The notes: generated by a model from the letters alone, not told the origin. Counted from the stretch's first letter, positions 1-7,140 are shown. The stretch: DNA of 10,431 nucleotides from Gammaproteobacteria bacterium (GCA_027297845.1 JAPUHG010000284.1:1-10431); one strand, 5' to 3'. Numbers and translations: made by a program.

Positions 1-1301
1 ACGACGCCAATGAGAAAGCGTTTCTCAGAACGGGTATAAGTGCGGCTGCCGTCTTCCTGCAATTCCGTCCTCGGCCCATTGAAAGTGATCATCGGGTATT
101 CCATGCCGCCCGCGGGGCCGTTAACCGACTGGGCCACGGGATAGGGATAAGCAAAGGAGTAACGGGAATAAACTTCCATCGTATGGATCACGGCCTGGGT
201 CGAGTACTTCGACCACAAGGGTTCTCCTTCTTTTGGATAGAAGGACATCGCCATGACGAAGGGCCGGTTGGCATCGTCTTGCCGAAAGCCCTGCGCATCC
301 CAGATAAATTTGCGTGACGAAGCAAATGCAAAATCACGCACGTTCTTTGCCGCGAACCGCCAGGTTCGGGTGTTGCTGTCACGTTCCGCCTCGTTGGCCA
401 GCGCTTCGGCGGGGGTCACGATAAAGACCGGCTTCTCGGCATTACGCGCTTCTTTCAGGCGCTGCCGTTGCTCGCGGGTCAATACTTCAGCCGGGTTCTG
501 CAATTCGCCCGTCGAGGAGACTATGTGGTCCGCCGGCACCGTAATCCTGACATCGAAGTCGCCAAATTCGAGGGTGAATTCACCCCGGCCGACAAACTCC
601 TTGTTGTGCCAGCCCTCGTAATCCGAGTACGCCACCATGCGCGGGTACCACTGCGCCATCAGGAAAATGTTGTTGCCGTCTGCCGGAAAATATTCATATC
701 CATCCCGACGGCTGTTGGCTGACTTGCTGTCCACCAGTTTGTATTGCCAGTCGATCGAAAAGCGAACGCCTTTTCCGGGAGCCAGTGGCTGCGGGAGATC
801 GATCCGCATCAGCGTTCCAACGATCGTGTGTGGCAGCGGCTTGCCATCCGAGCCCCGAACCCTGCTGATCTTGAAGCCACCATCAAAATCATCGATAAAC
901 TGTTGATAGCGCAATTCCTGGTAGGTCAGCTTTAGAGGATCCTCCATCGTTTTGGTCAGCGAATCCATGGAGTTGCGGTGAAATCTGTTCTGGTCCAGTT
1001 GCAACCAAAGGTACTTGAGCGTATCCGGCGAATTGTTGCGATAACTGATGGTTTCCGAACCGCTGGCGGAGCGGTTTTCTTCGTCGAGCCGGATAGCGAT
1101 CTGGTAGCTCGCTTTTTGCTGCCAATAGGCCTGCGCCGGCTGGCCTGCCGCGTTCCGATAAATATTGGGCGTGGGTAGTTCTTCTTCGAGTTGCCTGAAT
1201 TTATCACTGAAACTGCCTTTGGTCTGTTCGACAGCATGGGTGTGAGCCGGCATAGAAAGAAGTGCCAGGACAAGCAGGGAATTCACACCGTGAAATTTCA
1301 T
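1..1301 (-). CDS. Secreted M1-family metallopeptidase, N-terminal part (cut by window edge)
   Basis: This is an open frame of 433 codons running off the left edge, so only the N-terminal part is present. Residues 1-23 look like a Sec signal peptide: Lys2, a hydrophobic stretch at about 9-17, and likely cleavage after Thr-His-Ala23, which implies a periplasmic or exported enzyme. The following region fits the beta-rich N-terminal domain of M1 (gluzincin) aminopeptidases. Residues 398-406 read GGMEYPMIT, the family's substrate-binding GxMEx motif, and the frame ends about where the zinc-binding HExxH helix should begin, so the catalytic residues lie outside the window. The ATG at 1301 was chosen because it gives a complete signal peptide and has GGAG about 10 bases upstream. 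M1 enzymes remove N-terminal amino acids from peptides; the substrate here is unknown. It is co-directional with mnmE, with an 83-base gap. The family call is firm, the precise role is not. Confidence 0.85.
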   Translation of the reverse strand, partial: MKFHGVNSLLVLALLSMPAHTHAVEQTKGSFSDKFRQLEEELPTPNIYRNAAGQPAQAYWQQKASYQIAIRLDEENRSASGSETISYRNNSPDTLKYLWLQLDQNRFHRNSMDSLTKTMEDPLKLTYQELRYQQFIDDFDGGFKISRVRGSDGKPLPHTIVGTLMRIDLPQPLAPGKGVRFSIDWQYKLVDSKSANSRRDGYEYFPADGNNIFLMAQWYPRMVAYSDYEGWHNKEFVGRGEFTLEFGDFDVRITVPADHIVSSTGELQNPAEVLTREQRQRLKEARNAEKPVFIVTPAEALANEAERDSNTRTWRFAAKNVRDFAFASSRKFIWDAQGFRQDDANRPFVMAMSFYPKEGEPLWSKYSTQAVIHTMEVYSRYSFAYPYPVAQSVNGPAGGMEYPMITFNGPRTELQEDGSRTYTRSEKRFLIGV

Positions 1302-1318
1302 CTCAAAAAGTCTCCGTG

Positions 1319-1358
1319 ATCGACGTCTTATTGTCGATACTGGCCCGGGAGCGGTCAC
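1319..1358 (-). promoter_or_regulatory. Candidate promoter with overlapping inverted repeat, upstream of the M1 peptidase
   Basis: On the minus strand GTGACC and GACAAT (each 4 of 6 matches to the sigma70 hexamers) are separated by 17 bases. A perfect 6-base inverted repeat, ATCGAC-N8-GTCGAT (1319-1338), overlaps the would-be -10. Both lie in the 83-base gap between the mnmE stop and the peptidase start. The match is weak and might be chance. There is no T-tract, so the repeat is unlikely to be a mnmE terminator. Confidence 0.22.
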
Positions 1359-1384
1359 GAAGCGTAACACAGTCCGTTTGGCGA

Positions 1385-2734
1385 CTATTTGCCAATACAA
1401 AAGCTTGAAAAGATTTTTCCAAGCAAGTCGTCGCTGGTGAACTCACCGGTGATTTCGTTCAGGCTTTGTTGTGCTGCACGCAGTTCCTCGGCCATCAGCT
1501 CGCCGGCGCGATTATCTGTTAGCTGGCTCTTCGCGGTTTGTACCTGGCCATGCGCTTTGCGCAGCGCGTCCAGATGCCGGCGGCGAGCGCTGAGACTGCC
1601 TCCCTGCCCGGTAAACCCGGCCGCCTCTCGCAGGTGCTCGCGCAACAGGTCGATACCCTCACCGGTCAATGCCGACAGGTAGATTTCGGTTTGCCCGTTG
1701 CGCTCGCTGATTGCTGCGTCTTGGCCACGAAGATCGATTTTGTTGTGCACAACCGTGACCACGAGTCCCGCCGGCAGCTCCGCGTACAATTCATCGTCTT
1801 TGGCGAGCTCGTCATCGGTGTCGGTTACCAGCAGGGCCCGGTCGGCGATTTTCAGCTCGGCTTTGGCGCGGCGTATGCCCTCTTTTTCGATGGCGTCGCC
1901 GTGGCTGCGTATTCCGGCCGTGTCGACGATGTGTACCGGCATGCCATCGATGCTGATGTTTTCGCGCAGCAGATCCCTGGTGGTTCCGGGTATATCCGTG
2001 ACGATGGCCGCTTCGTAACCGGCCAGTTTATTTAACAGGCTGGATTTGCCGGCGTTCGGCCGGCCGGCGATGACCAGGTGCATGCCATTGCTGAGCAATA
2101 CTCCCTGCTTCGCTTCATTCTCGAGCCGCGTAAATTGCTGCAACAGGTCATCGACCTGATCGAGCACTTTCTGGTCGGCGAGAAAATCGATTTCCTCCTC
2201 TGGGAAATCCATCGCCGCTTCGACCCAGGTTCGTAAATGGATCACGCCGCCGACCAATTCGTGAACGCGTGCGGAAAACTCGCCTTGCAGCGATCGCAAA
2301 GCAGCCCTGGCAGCTTCCGCCGAGCCGCTTTCGATCAGATCGGCTACTGCCTCCGCCTGCGCGAGATCCAGTTTGTCATTCAGGAAGGCACGTTGGGTGA
2401 ATTCACCTGGGTCGGCCTGGCGCGCACCGTGCTCGAGCGCAGCGTTGAGCAGCGAATCCATGACCACGGCGCCGCCATGCCCGTGCAGTTCGACGACATC
2501 CTCGCCGGTGAAAGACGCGGGCCCGCGAAAATGCAAGACCAGCCCCTGGTCAAGCGCCTGACCGGCGGCGTTTTTGAAATCACGGAAGGCGGCAGTGCGT
2601 GGCATCGGCAGCGTGCCGCAGATTTTTTCACCAATCGCGACAGCGTCCGCTCCCGACAAACGCAAGATACCGACGCCACCGGTACCCGGTGGGGTGGCAA
2701 TCGCGGCAATCGTATCGTCGGCGTGCAGGGTCAT
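1385..2734 (-). CDS. mnmE: tRNA uridine-5-carboxymethylaminomethyl(34) synthesis GTPase MnmE
   Basis: This 449-residue protein has the normal length for MnmE (TrmE). With MnmG it installs the carboxymethylaminomethyl group on the wobble uridine (U34) of certain tRNAs in the cytoplasm. The N-terminal formyl-THF-binding and dimerisation domain spans about 1-120, with the conserved PPGTGGVGILRLSG at 15-28. A helical domain surrounds an inserted GTPase domain at about 217-375: G1 GRPNAGKS (224-231), G2 region TDIPGTTRD (246-254), G3 DTAG (271-274), G4 NKID (331-334) and G5 SAL (354-356). The C-terminal CIGK (446-449) carries the conserved cysteine of the family. An in-frame TAA shortly upstream makes the ATG at 2734 the first available start; its ribosome-binding site is weak (CTGGTG). 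An unusually long 273-base spacer separates it from yidC, so it may have its own promoter there, although I could not identify one. Confidence 0.97.
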   Translation of the reverse strand: MTLHADDTIAAIATPPGTGGVGILRLSGADAVAIGEKICGTLPMPRTAAFRDFKNAAGQALDQGLVLHFRGPASFTGEDVVELHGHGGAVVMDSLLNAALEHGARQADPGEFTQRAFLNDKLDLAQAEAVADLIESGSAEAARAALRSLQGEFSARVHELVGGVIHLRTWVEAAMDFPEEEIDFLADQKVLDQVDDLLQQFTRLENEAKQGVLLSNGMHLVIAGRPNAGKSSLLNKLAGYEAAIVTDIPGTTRDLLRENISIDGMPVHIVDTAGIRSHGDAIEKEGIRRAKAELKIADRALLVTDTDDELAKDDELYAELPAGLVVTVVHNKIDLRGQDAAISERNGQTEIYLSALTGEGIDLLREHLREAAGFTGQGGSLSARRRHLDALRKAHGQVQTAKSQLTDNRAGELMAEELRAAQQSLNEITGEFTSDDLLGKIFSSFCIGK

Positions 2735-3007
2735 GACACCAGTTTAAACGACGATAGACAGGATGTTGAGTTCGTCTGGTCTGCCGGTCACCGGGGATAG
2801 CGGATTCCGGGTGAGGGTTCGGGCAATTGACGGCGGGCCTTGAGCGAAACCCATAGCCACAGCGCTGTGGGTTGAGTGAAGACCTAGCTCAGGTGTTCGA
2901 AAACCAGGCAGGGCCACAATAGTTGGACGCCGGGGCACGATCTTTAATCAGCACCCTGTTTCCGGTCATTCCGGCGACCACCGCGCCGGTGACAGACCGA
3001 CTAGCAA
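2735..3007. other. Non-coding spacer between yidC and mnmE, possible small repeat element
   Basis: The 273 bases between the yidC stop and the mnmE start hold no convincing gene, tRNA or terminator. Near the two ends, GGTCTG-CCGG-TCACCGG (2778-2794) faces its near-inverse CCGGTGACAGACC (2986-2998), giving inverted ends that match except for a 4-base gap. A 14-base palindrome lies roughly midway. No target-site duplication is evident. This could be a small dispersed repeat or MITE-like element, or simply regulatory sequence for mnmE. A 64-codon frame at 2744-2938 on the minus strand starts with GTG, has no ribosome-binding site and resembles nothing I recognise. Confidence 0.35.
2857..2870. 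repeat. 14-base perfect palindrome in the mnmE-yidC spacer
   Basis: CCACAGCGCTGTGG is a perfect palindrome with no spacer. An alternative longer pairing, AACCCA with TGGGTT, flanks it. With no loop it is better suited to binding a dimeric protein than to forming a terminator, and no T-run follows on either strand. Its function is unknown. It could be an operator or the core of a dispersed repeat. Confidence 0.5.
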
Positions 3008-4690
3008 TTACCCAGAAGCTTCGATGGCCTTGTTGATGTGCCATTGCTGGGCAATGGACAACAGGGTGTTGCTGAACCAGTAGAGTACCAAGCCGGATGG
3101 GAAAAACGCCATCATGCCGGTCATCATCAATGGCATGAACATGAAGACCTTCGCCTGCACCGGGTCCGGCGGCGCGGGGTTGAGTTTGAACTGGCCAAAC
3201 ATCGCCGCACCCATCAGCACTGGCAGAATGAAATACGGGTCACGCGATGACAGATCGGTGATCCACAGGATAAAAGGCGCCTGGCGCATTTCCACCGACT
3301 CGAGCAAAACCCAGTAAAAAGCGAGGAACACCGGCATCTGTACCAACATGGGCAGACAACCCGCAACCGGATTAACCTTCTCGCGCTTGTACATTTCCAT
3401 CATGTTCTTGCTCAGCGCTTCGCGGTCATCCTTGTAGCGCTCCTGCAAAAGTTTGATGCGTGGTTGCAACTTGCGCATTTTCGCCATCGACTTGCCGCTG
3501 GTTGCAGTCAGCTTGAAGAACAGCAGTTTCAAAAGCACGGTGACTATAAGAATTGCCCAGCCCCAGTTGCCAACGAAGGAGTGAACTTTGTTCAGCAACC
3601 AGAACAGTGGTTGGGAAATAATCGTCAGCCAGCCATAGTCGACGGTCAGTCTCAACCCACCGGCCAACGCTTCGAGCTGGTTGGTCATCTTGGGCCCGAC
3701 AAACAAAGAGCTCTCGAAAGTATGGGATTGCCCTGGCTGGATCAGATGACCCGGACCCAGGGCGAGCAGCTCATCGGTGTTCTGCCGGACCGTTCCTCGA
3801 TAGACATAGTCCTGACCTGCAGGAGGCACCGCCGCGGTCAGGAAATGATGCTCGATGGACGCGAGCCAGCCGTTGCTGAAAGTGCCGTCCATTTCTCCGT
3901 CCTGGATTTCATCCGAGTCCAGTTTTTCGTATTTCTCGCCGTCATAAAAAACCGGTCCCTTGAATGAGAACGTTTCGACGTCGAGCATCGAGCGTTCCTG
4001 TTTCCGGTTGTTGCGACGAATTCTGAGATAATCGGCGCCGGTCCAGCTTGCGTCACTTGCGTTGGTTACCGTGGTTTTGACCATGACCCCGTATTCGCCG
4101 CGCCGAAATGTATATTGCTTGACCGCGCTTACGCCGTGGCCATCGTTCCAGTGCAAATCCACGCGCAACTCGTTGCTGCCATCGGCAAGCCGATACGCCG
4201 GCTGCTCGGTCCGAAACCATGCCTGGTAATCGGGGGCGCTTGCATCCTGGGTAGTCCGCAGGCCGATCTGTAGCTGGTAAAGATTCTCCCGGTCGGCGGA
4301 CAGGAGCCTAACCTTCTTATCCGGATCGTCTTTCGCCACCGGATAAGCCTCGAGAGTCGCATCTCTGATATCGCCGCCCTGCAGACCGATTTCGAGATCA
4401 AAAACATCGGTACTGACATGAACCACCGGGGCATTTTTGGTCCGGGCAGTCGGTTCCGGCTGGCCCACGCTTTCGATGGTGGAAACTTCGCCACTCGGCT
4501 GCGCGGACTCGGCAGAATCGGCTATTTCAATGTCAGGTAATGAATCCGCCAGGCTAACGGATGGCTCAAGGACCTCGGTCGCCGCGACCGGCTGAGTCTC
4601 GGGTTGATTGAAATCCAACTGCCACTGTTGATAGCTAAGCCACAGCAAAAAGCCCAGCGTTATCCAGAGCATAAAGCGTTGGTTATCCAT
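3008..4690 (-). CDS. yidC: Membrane protein insertase YidC
   Basis: This 560-residue YidC/Oxa1 insertase inserts and folds inner-membrane proteins, alone or with SecYEG. The N-terminal membrane segment is at about 6-20, with the MDNQR start typical of the family. A Pro/Glu-rich linker (about 28-85) follows, then the periplasmic beta-sandwich domain (about 88-345). The conserved core holds membrane segments near 354-394, 447-465, 484-500 and 515-550, with the cytoplasmic coiled-coil region between the first two (SMAKMRKLQP at 401-410). The conserved motifs KVNPVAGCLPMLVQMPVF (438-455) and FPSGLVLYW (530-538) are intact. The groove's positive charge, Arg366 in E. coli, appears to be Lys388 here, as in the pseudomonad sequences I recall. 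The ATG overlaps the end of yidD by 8 bases, so translation is probably coupled. No clear terminator follows. Confidence 0.97.
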   Translation of the reverse strand: MDNQRFMLWITLGFLLWLSYQQWQLDFNQPETQPVAATEVLEPSVSLADSLPDIEIADSAESAQPSGEVSTIESVGQPEPTARTKNAPVVHVSTDVFDLEIGLQGGDIRDATLEAYPVAKDDPDKKVRLLSADRENLYQLQIGLRTTQDASAPDYQAWFRTEQPAYRLADGSNELRVDLHWNDGHGVSAVKQYTFRRGEYGVMVKTTVTNASDASWTGADYLRIRRNNRKQERSMLDVETFSFKGPVFYDGEKYEKLDSDEIQDGEMDGTFSNGWLASIEHHFLTAAVPPAGQDYVYRGTVRQNTDELLALGPGHLIQPGQSHTFESSLFVGPKMTNQLEALAGGLRLTVDYGWLTIISQPLFWLLNKVHSFVGNWGWAILIVTVLLKLLFFKLTATSGKSMAKMRKLQPRIKLLQERYKDDREALSKNMMEMYKREKVNPVAGCLPMLVQMPVFLAFYWVLLESVEMRQAPFILWITDLSSRDPYFILPVLMGAAMFGQFKLNPAPPDPVQAKVFMFMPLMMTGMMAFFPSGLVLYWFSNTLLSIAQQWHINKAIEASG

Positions 4691-4925
4691 TGCTGTTCAA
4701 CGCCTTTTTATCGTTACCCGGAATCGGGTCGTGGCCACCATCGGCCCATGGGTGACAGCGCCCTATTCTTTTGGCCGCAAGCCAGGAACCGCGGATAACA
4801 CCTCGGGCCTTTATCGCGTCATGCGCGTACTGGGAACAACTGGGGTAGTACCGGCAATTGCTTCCCAGCAGCGGGCTGAGAAACCAGCGGTAAATATTGA
4901 TCACAAACAGCATCAAACTACGCAT
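4683..4925 (-). CDS. yidD: Membrane protein insertion efficiency factor YidD
   Basis: This 80-residue YidD (DUF37, formerly 'haemolytic') is a small, probably membrane-associated protein that assists YidC-dependent insertion. It shows the family pattern: an amphipathic N-terminal helix (INIYRWFLSPLLG), the conserved CRYYPSCSQYA with its cysteines, GVIRGSWLAAKRIGRCHPW, and the GGHDPIP tail. I chose the ATG at 4925 because it places the conserved helix at the normal distance from the start. A TTG at 4946 would add seven residues (MAKGQQE) and is less likely. The start lies inside the end of rnpA (13-base overlap) and the stop codon lies inside the yidC start (ATGGATAA), the usual tight packing of this operon. 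AGG lies about 10 bases upstream, inside rnpA. Confidence 0.95.
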   Translation of the reverse strand: MRSLMLFVINIYRWFLSPLLGSNCRYYPSCSQYAHDAIKARGVIRGSWLAAKRIGRCHPWADGGHDPIPGNDKKALNSNG

Positions 4926-5287
4926 TTCTTGCTGACCTTTTGCCAATGCCTGTCGAGGCTGCGCCTTAGTTTACTCTTATCCGCTGCCGCTGCCGCGCCC
5001 CTGACCATCACCACGAAGTCTATTGCCGGCAACGTACTGCCGGCCCGGCGAAACGATTCTCTTACCGTTCTTTTCAGGCGATTTCTATGCACCGCATTAC
5101 CCGCCGCCTTCATGGAAATGGCCATACCCAGTCTTGCATAGCCAAGATCGTTGTGATTGCCGAGTACCGTGAACAGCTGGTCACTGGAACGCTGGTTCTT
5201 CTCAAATATACGGCAGAAATCAGCCTTGCTGATCAGCCTTTGGTGTCGCTGGAATGAACAGTCTTTGCTGCTGACGATCGTTGGCAA
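4913..5287 (-). CDS. rnpA: Ribonuclease P protein component
   Basis: This 124-residue basic protein cofactor of RNase P helps the catalytic RNA process pre-tRNA 5' leaders. The family signature RNRLKRTVRESFR sits at 68-80 (RNR motif), preceded by the conserved GMAISMK..GNAVH region. The N-terminal part (RLISKADFCRIFEKNQRSSDQLFTV) fits the family's conserved RL..k.dF..vf pattern. A short alanine run lies at 98-102. The start is a TTG at 5287. An in-frame TAG lies only 12 bases upstream, and the next ATG (Met55) is far inside the domain, so TTG is the only reasonable choice. It has no obvious ribosome-binding site and starts 18 bases after rpmH, so it probably depends on read-through translation from rpmH. 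That could keep its output below that of L34. Confidence 0.95.
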   Translation of the reverse strand: MPTIVSSKDCSFQRHQRLISKADFCRIFEKNQRSSDQLFTVLGNHNDLGYARLGMAISMKAAGNAVHRNRLKRTVRESFRRAGSTLPAIDFVVMVRGAAAAADKSKLRRSLDRHWQKVSKKCVV

Positions 5288-5305
5288 GCGGTAATCTAGC
5301 TAAGT

Positions 5306-5440
5306 CTATGGCGTTAACTTTGCGCGGCCCTTGGCGCGACGTCTTTTCAACACCAGCCGGCCCGCTTTCGTCGCCATTCGGGCACGAAAACCATGGGTGC
5401 GTTTACGCTTTATAGTGCTGGGTTGATAGGTACGCTTCAT
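5306..5440 (-). CDS. rpmH: 50S ribosomal protein L34
   Basis: This 44-residue protein is strongly basic and matches bacterial L34 throughout: it begins MKRTYQPSTIKRKRTHGFRA and ends GRAKLTP, with the Arg/Lys-rich RLVLKRRRAKG in between. It is a structural protein of the large ribosomal subunit, bound to 23S rRNA. The start has a good ribosome-binding site (GAGGT, 6 bases before the ATG). It is the first gene of the rpmH-rnpA-yidD-yidC operon and lies immediately downstream of a near-consensus promoter, divergent from dnaA. Confidence 0.98.
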   Translation of the reverse strand: MKRTYQPSTIKRKRTHGFRARMATKAGRLVLKRRRAKGRAKLTP

Positions 5441-5515
5441 GCTGACCTCGATCCTGAATAATCTTTATTGCAAACACCAATTCGGTCGGCACCAAGGCCA
5501 CGACGAAAGGCGGCC

Positions 5516-5544
5516 ACTGTACGGAGGGGCTCGCTTTGTGTCAA
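5516..5544 (-). promoter_or_regulatory. Strong sigma70 promoter of the rpmH operon
   Basis: On the minus strand TTGACA (perfect -35, 5539-5544) is followed after exactly 17 bases by TACAGT (-10, 5516-5521; 4 of 6 matches). Transcription should start near 5508, giving a leader of roughly 70 bases before rpmH. This is the clearest promoter in the window and fits the high demand for a ribosomal protein. Confidence 0.82.
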
Positions 5545-5577
5545 GCATAGGGGGTGTTATTTTAACCAAAAATCGCC

Positions 5578-5586
5578 TGTGGATAA
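5578..5586 (-). promoter_or_regulatory. Perfect DnaA box in the rpmH-dnaA spacer
   Basis: The minus strand reads TTATCCACA, a perfect match to the strict DnaA box. It is the only such box in this 218-base spacer and overlaps the -35 of the candidate dnaA promoter. DnaA autorepression is therefore more likely than origin function at this site. Confidence 0.8.
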
Positions 5587-5608
5587 CTCGCCCCAAGAAG
5601 TATAGACT
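5580..5608 (+). promoter_or_regulatory. Candidate dnaA promoter
   Basis: TGGATA (5580-5585) and TAGACT (5603-5608) are 17 bases apart, and each matches the sigma70 hexamers at 4 of 6 positions. The start would be near 5615, leaving a leader of about 44 bases. The -35 is shared with the DnaA box. Individually weak, the position makes it the best candidate I see. Confidence 0.35.
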
Positions 5609-5658
5609 GGAATGCTTCCCTGCAGATTTTTAACACTACAAAAAATAAGGAACAGCCG

Positions 5659-6999
5659 GTGCTTTCGCCCCTTTGGAACAGCTGCGTACAACAACTCGAA
5701 AACGATTTGCCCGAGCAGCAATTCAACACGTGGATAAGACCGTTACAGGCAGTAGAGAAAGACGGTGTTCTGCAGCTTTTGGCGCCAAACCGTTTCGTCG
5801 TGGACTGGGTAAACACCAATTTCATGGAGAAAATCAGGGAGATTCTCGGACGTGGCCATCCCAGCGCGTGCCCCCAGGTCTTGCTGGCGGTCGGCAGCGC
5901 AGCGCAGACTAAACCGGCCGAAACAATCGCTTCCGGCGGTGAAAGGCCGGTCGCCCAGCCGCCGATGATGCCAACGCTCGGAAGTCGCCTGAATGGTGAT
6001 TACACTTTTAAGAGTTTTGTAGAGGGAAAAAGCAATCAACTCGCGAAGGCCGCGGCGATACAGGTCGCGGCGAATGTCGGCCGCGCGTACAACCCATTGT
6101 TGATTTATGGTGGTGTCGGGCTGGGCAAAACCCATCTGATGCACGCCATCGGCAATGCCGTGCTCGCCAGTAATCCCGGTGCCAGCGTGGCGTATGTTCA
6201 TTCCGAAAGATTTGTCGGTGATATGGTCAAGGCGCTACAGCACAACCGGATCAATCAATTCAAACGAGCATACCGCTCGCTAAACGCTCTGCTTATCGAT
6301 GATATTCAGTTCTTCGCAGGCAAGGAGCGCTCCCAGGAGGAATTTTTCCATACTTTCAATGCCTTGCTTGAGGGCCAGCAACAGGTGATTTTAACTTGCG
6401 ACCGGTATCCGAAAGAGGTGTCCGGTCTGGAGGAGAGATTAAAATCCCGTTTTGGGTGGGGGTTGACGGTCGCTATCGAACCGCCGGAGCTGGAGACCAG
6501 CGTCGCCATTCTGATGAGTAAAGCCGCCCAGGAGAACATTGAGTTACCAGAAGAAGTCGCGTTTTTTATCGCGCGACAGATTCGCTCCAATATTCGAGAA
6601 CTCGAAGGAGCGCTGCGTCGGGTGGCGGCAAATTCCAGATTTACCGGACAGCCGATTACGCTGGAGTTCGCACGCGATGCCTTGCGTGACCTGATTGCTG
6701 TACAGGAGAGACTGGTCACGGTCGAGAATATTCAGAAGATTGTTGCGGAGTATTACAAGATTCGTCTTGCCGACATGCTTTCCAAACGGCGTAGTCGTTC
6801 AATTGCCAGGCCAAGGCAGATCGCGATGAGCCTGGCCAAGGAATTAACCAGTCACAGTCTGCCGGAAATTGGTGACCTGTTTGGAGGTCGTGACCACACA
6901 ACCGTTTTGCATGCATGCCGTAAAATCAAACAGTTGCGTGAATCGGAAAATAGAGTTGGAGAGGATTATAAAAACCTGTTGAGGACCATGAACAGTTGA
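5659..6999 (+). CDS. dnaA: Chromosomal replication initiator protein DnaA
   Basis: This 446-residue DnaA binds DnaA boxes, opens the origin with ATP and recruits helicase. Domain I is at about 1-80 (LWNSCVQQLENDLPEQQFNTWIRPLQ, the helicase/DiaA-interaction surface), with a short linker domain II (about 80-112). Domain III is AAA+: Walker A GGVGLGKTH (151-159), Walker B LLIDDIQF (211-218), sensor I LTCDRYP (245-251), arginine finger in RLKSRFGWGL (R264) and sensor II NIRELEGALRR (311-321). Domain IV is the DNA-binding domain, with the basic loop around SKRRSRSIARPRQ (375-387) and the signature GGRDHTTVLHACRKI (409-423). The GTG at 5659 was chosen because AAGGA lies 7 bases upstream and domain I begins at the normal position. 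Domain II is short compared with enterics. A single DnaA box upstream suggests autoregulation. Confidence 0.98.
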   Translation: MLSPLWNSCVQQLENDLPEQQFNTWIRPLQAVEKDGVLQLLAPNRFVVDWVNTNFMEKIREILGRGHPSACPQVLLAVGSAAQTKPAETIASGGERPVAQPPMMPTLGSRLNGDYTFKSFVEGKSNQLAKAAAIQVAANVGRAYNPLLIYGGVGLGKTHLMHAIGNAVLASNPGASVAYVHSERFVGDMVKALQHNRINQFKRAYRSLNALLIDDIQFFAGKERSQEEFFHTFNALLEGQQQVILTCDRYPKEVSGLEERLKSRFGWGLTVAIEPPELETSVAILMSKAAQENIELPEEVAFFIARQIRSNIRELEGALRRVAANSRFTGQPITLEFARDALRDLIAVQERLVTVENIQKIVAEYYKIRLADMLSKRRSRSIARPRQIAMSLAKELTSHSLPEIGDLFGGRDHTTVLHACRKIKQLRESENRVGEDYKNLLRTMNS

Positions 7000-7034
7000 T
7001 GTGAGTAACGTGTGGGTGAAATCCGGAACGCCGT

Positions 7035-7043
7035 TTATCCCCA
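7035..7043 (+). promoter_or_regulatory. DnaA-box-like site in oriC
   Basis: TTATCCCCA differs from TTATCCACA at one position (A to C at base 7). It is the leftmost near-consensus box of the origin. Confidence 0.5.
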
Positions 7044-7063
7044 AACCACACACAGAATTTAGT

Positions 7064-7072
7064 TATGGATAA
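7064..7072 (-). promoter_or_regulatory. DnaA-box-like site in oriC
   Basis: The minus strand reads TTATCCATA, one mismatch from TTATCCACA. It faces the opposite way to the neighbouring box at 7035. Confidence 0.5.
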
Positions 7073-7101
7073 ACACTACATTCACACAGAAAATCGATAG
7101 G

Positions 7102-7114
7102 TAAGTTATTGATT
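7102..7114 (-). promoter_or_regulatory. Consensus IHF-binding site in oriC
   Basis: The minus strand reads AATCAATAACTTA, which fits the IHF consensus WATCAANNNNTTR at every specified position and is flanked by A+T-rich DNA. It lies between the DnaA boxes at 7064 and 7132. In E. coli an IHF bend likewise sits between the box next to the unwinding element and the rest of the array. Binding is inferred from sequence only. Confidence 0.6.
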
Positions 7115-7131
7115 TATAATAGATTTATCAG

Positions 7132-7140
7132 TTACCCACA
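7132..7140 (+). promoter_or_regulatory. DUE-proximal DnaA box of oriC
   Basis: TTACCCACA differs from TTATCCACA at one position. It points towards the G-cluster and A+T-rich tract, the same orientation as E. coli R1 relative to its unwinding element. Confidence 0.6.

Noticed and set aside
1281..1301. TTCAC..GTGAA-like sequence at the peptidase start as parS
   Set aside because: The half sites are separated by extra bases (TTCACACCGTGAA), so the parS geometry is lost.
1538..2035. 165-codon plus-strand frame opposite mnmE
   Set aside because: It lies antisense to the MnmE GTPase domain, with no independent support.
2778..2814. Possible hairpin TCACC...GGTGA as a terminator
   Set aside because: The stem is only five paired bases before mismatches, with no T-run following on either strand.
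2744..2938. 64-codon minus-strand frame between yidC and mnmE
   Set aside because: It starts with GTG, has no ribosome-binding site, shows no recognisable domain and is rich in short low-information stretches. It is more likely to be chance or part of a repeat, although it is co-directional and ends 9 bases before mnmE.
4926..4946. TTG at 4946 as the yidD start
   Set aside because: It would add MAKGQQE ahead of the conserved helix and lies deeper inside rnpA. The ATG at 4925 gives the usual YidD length.
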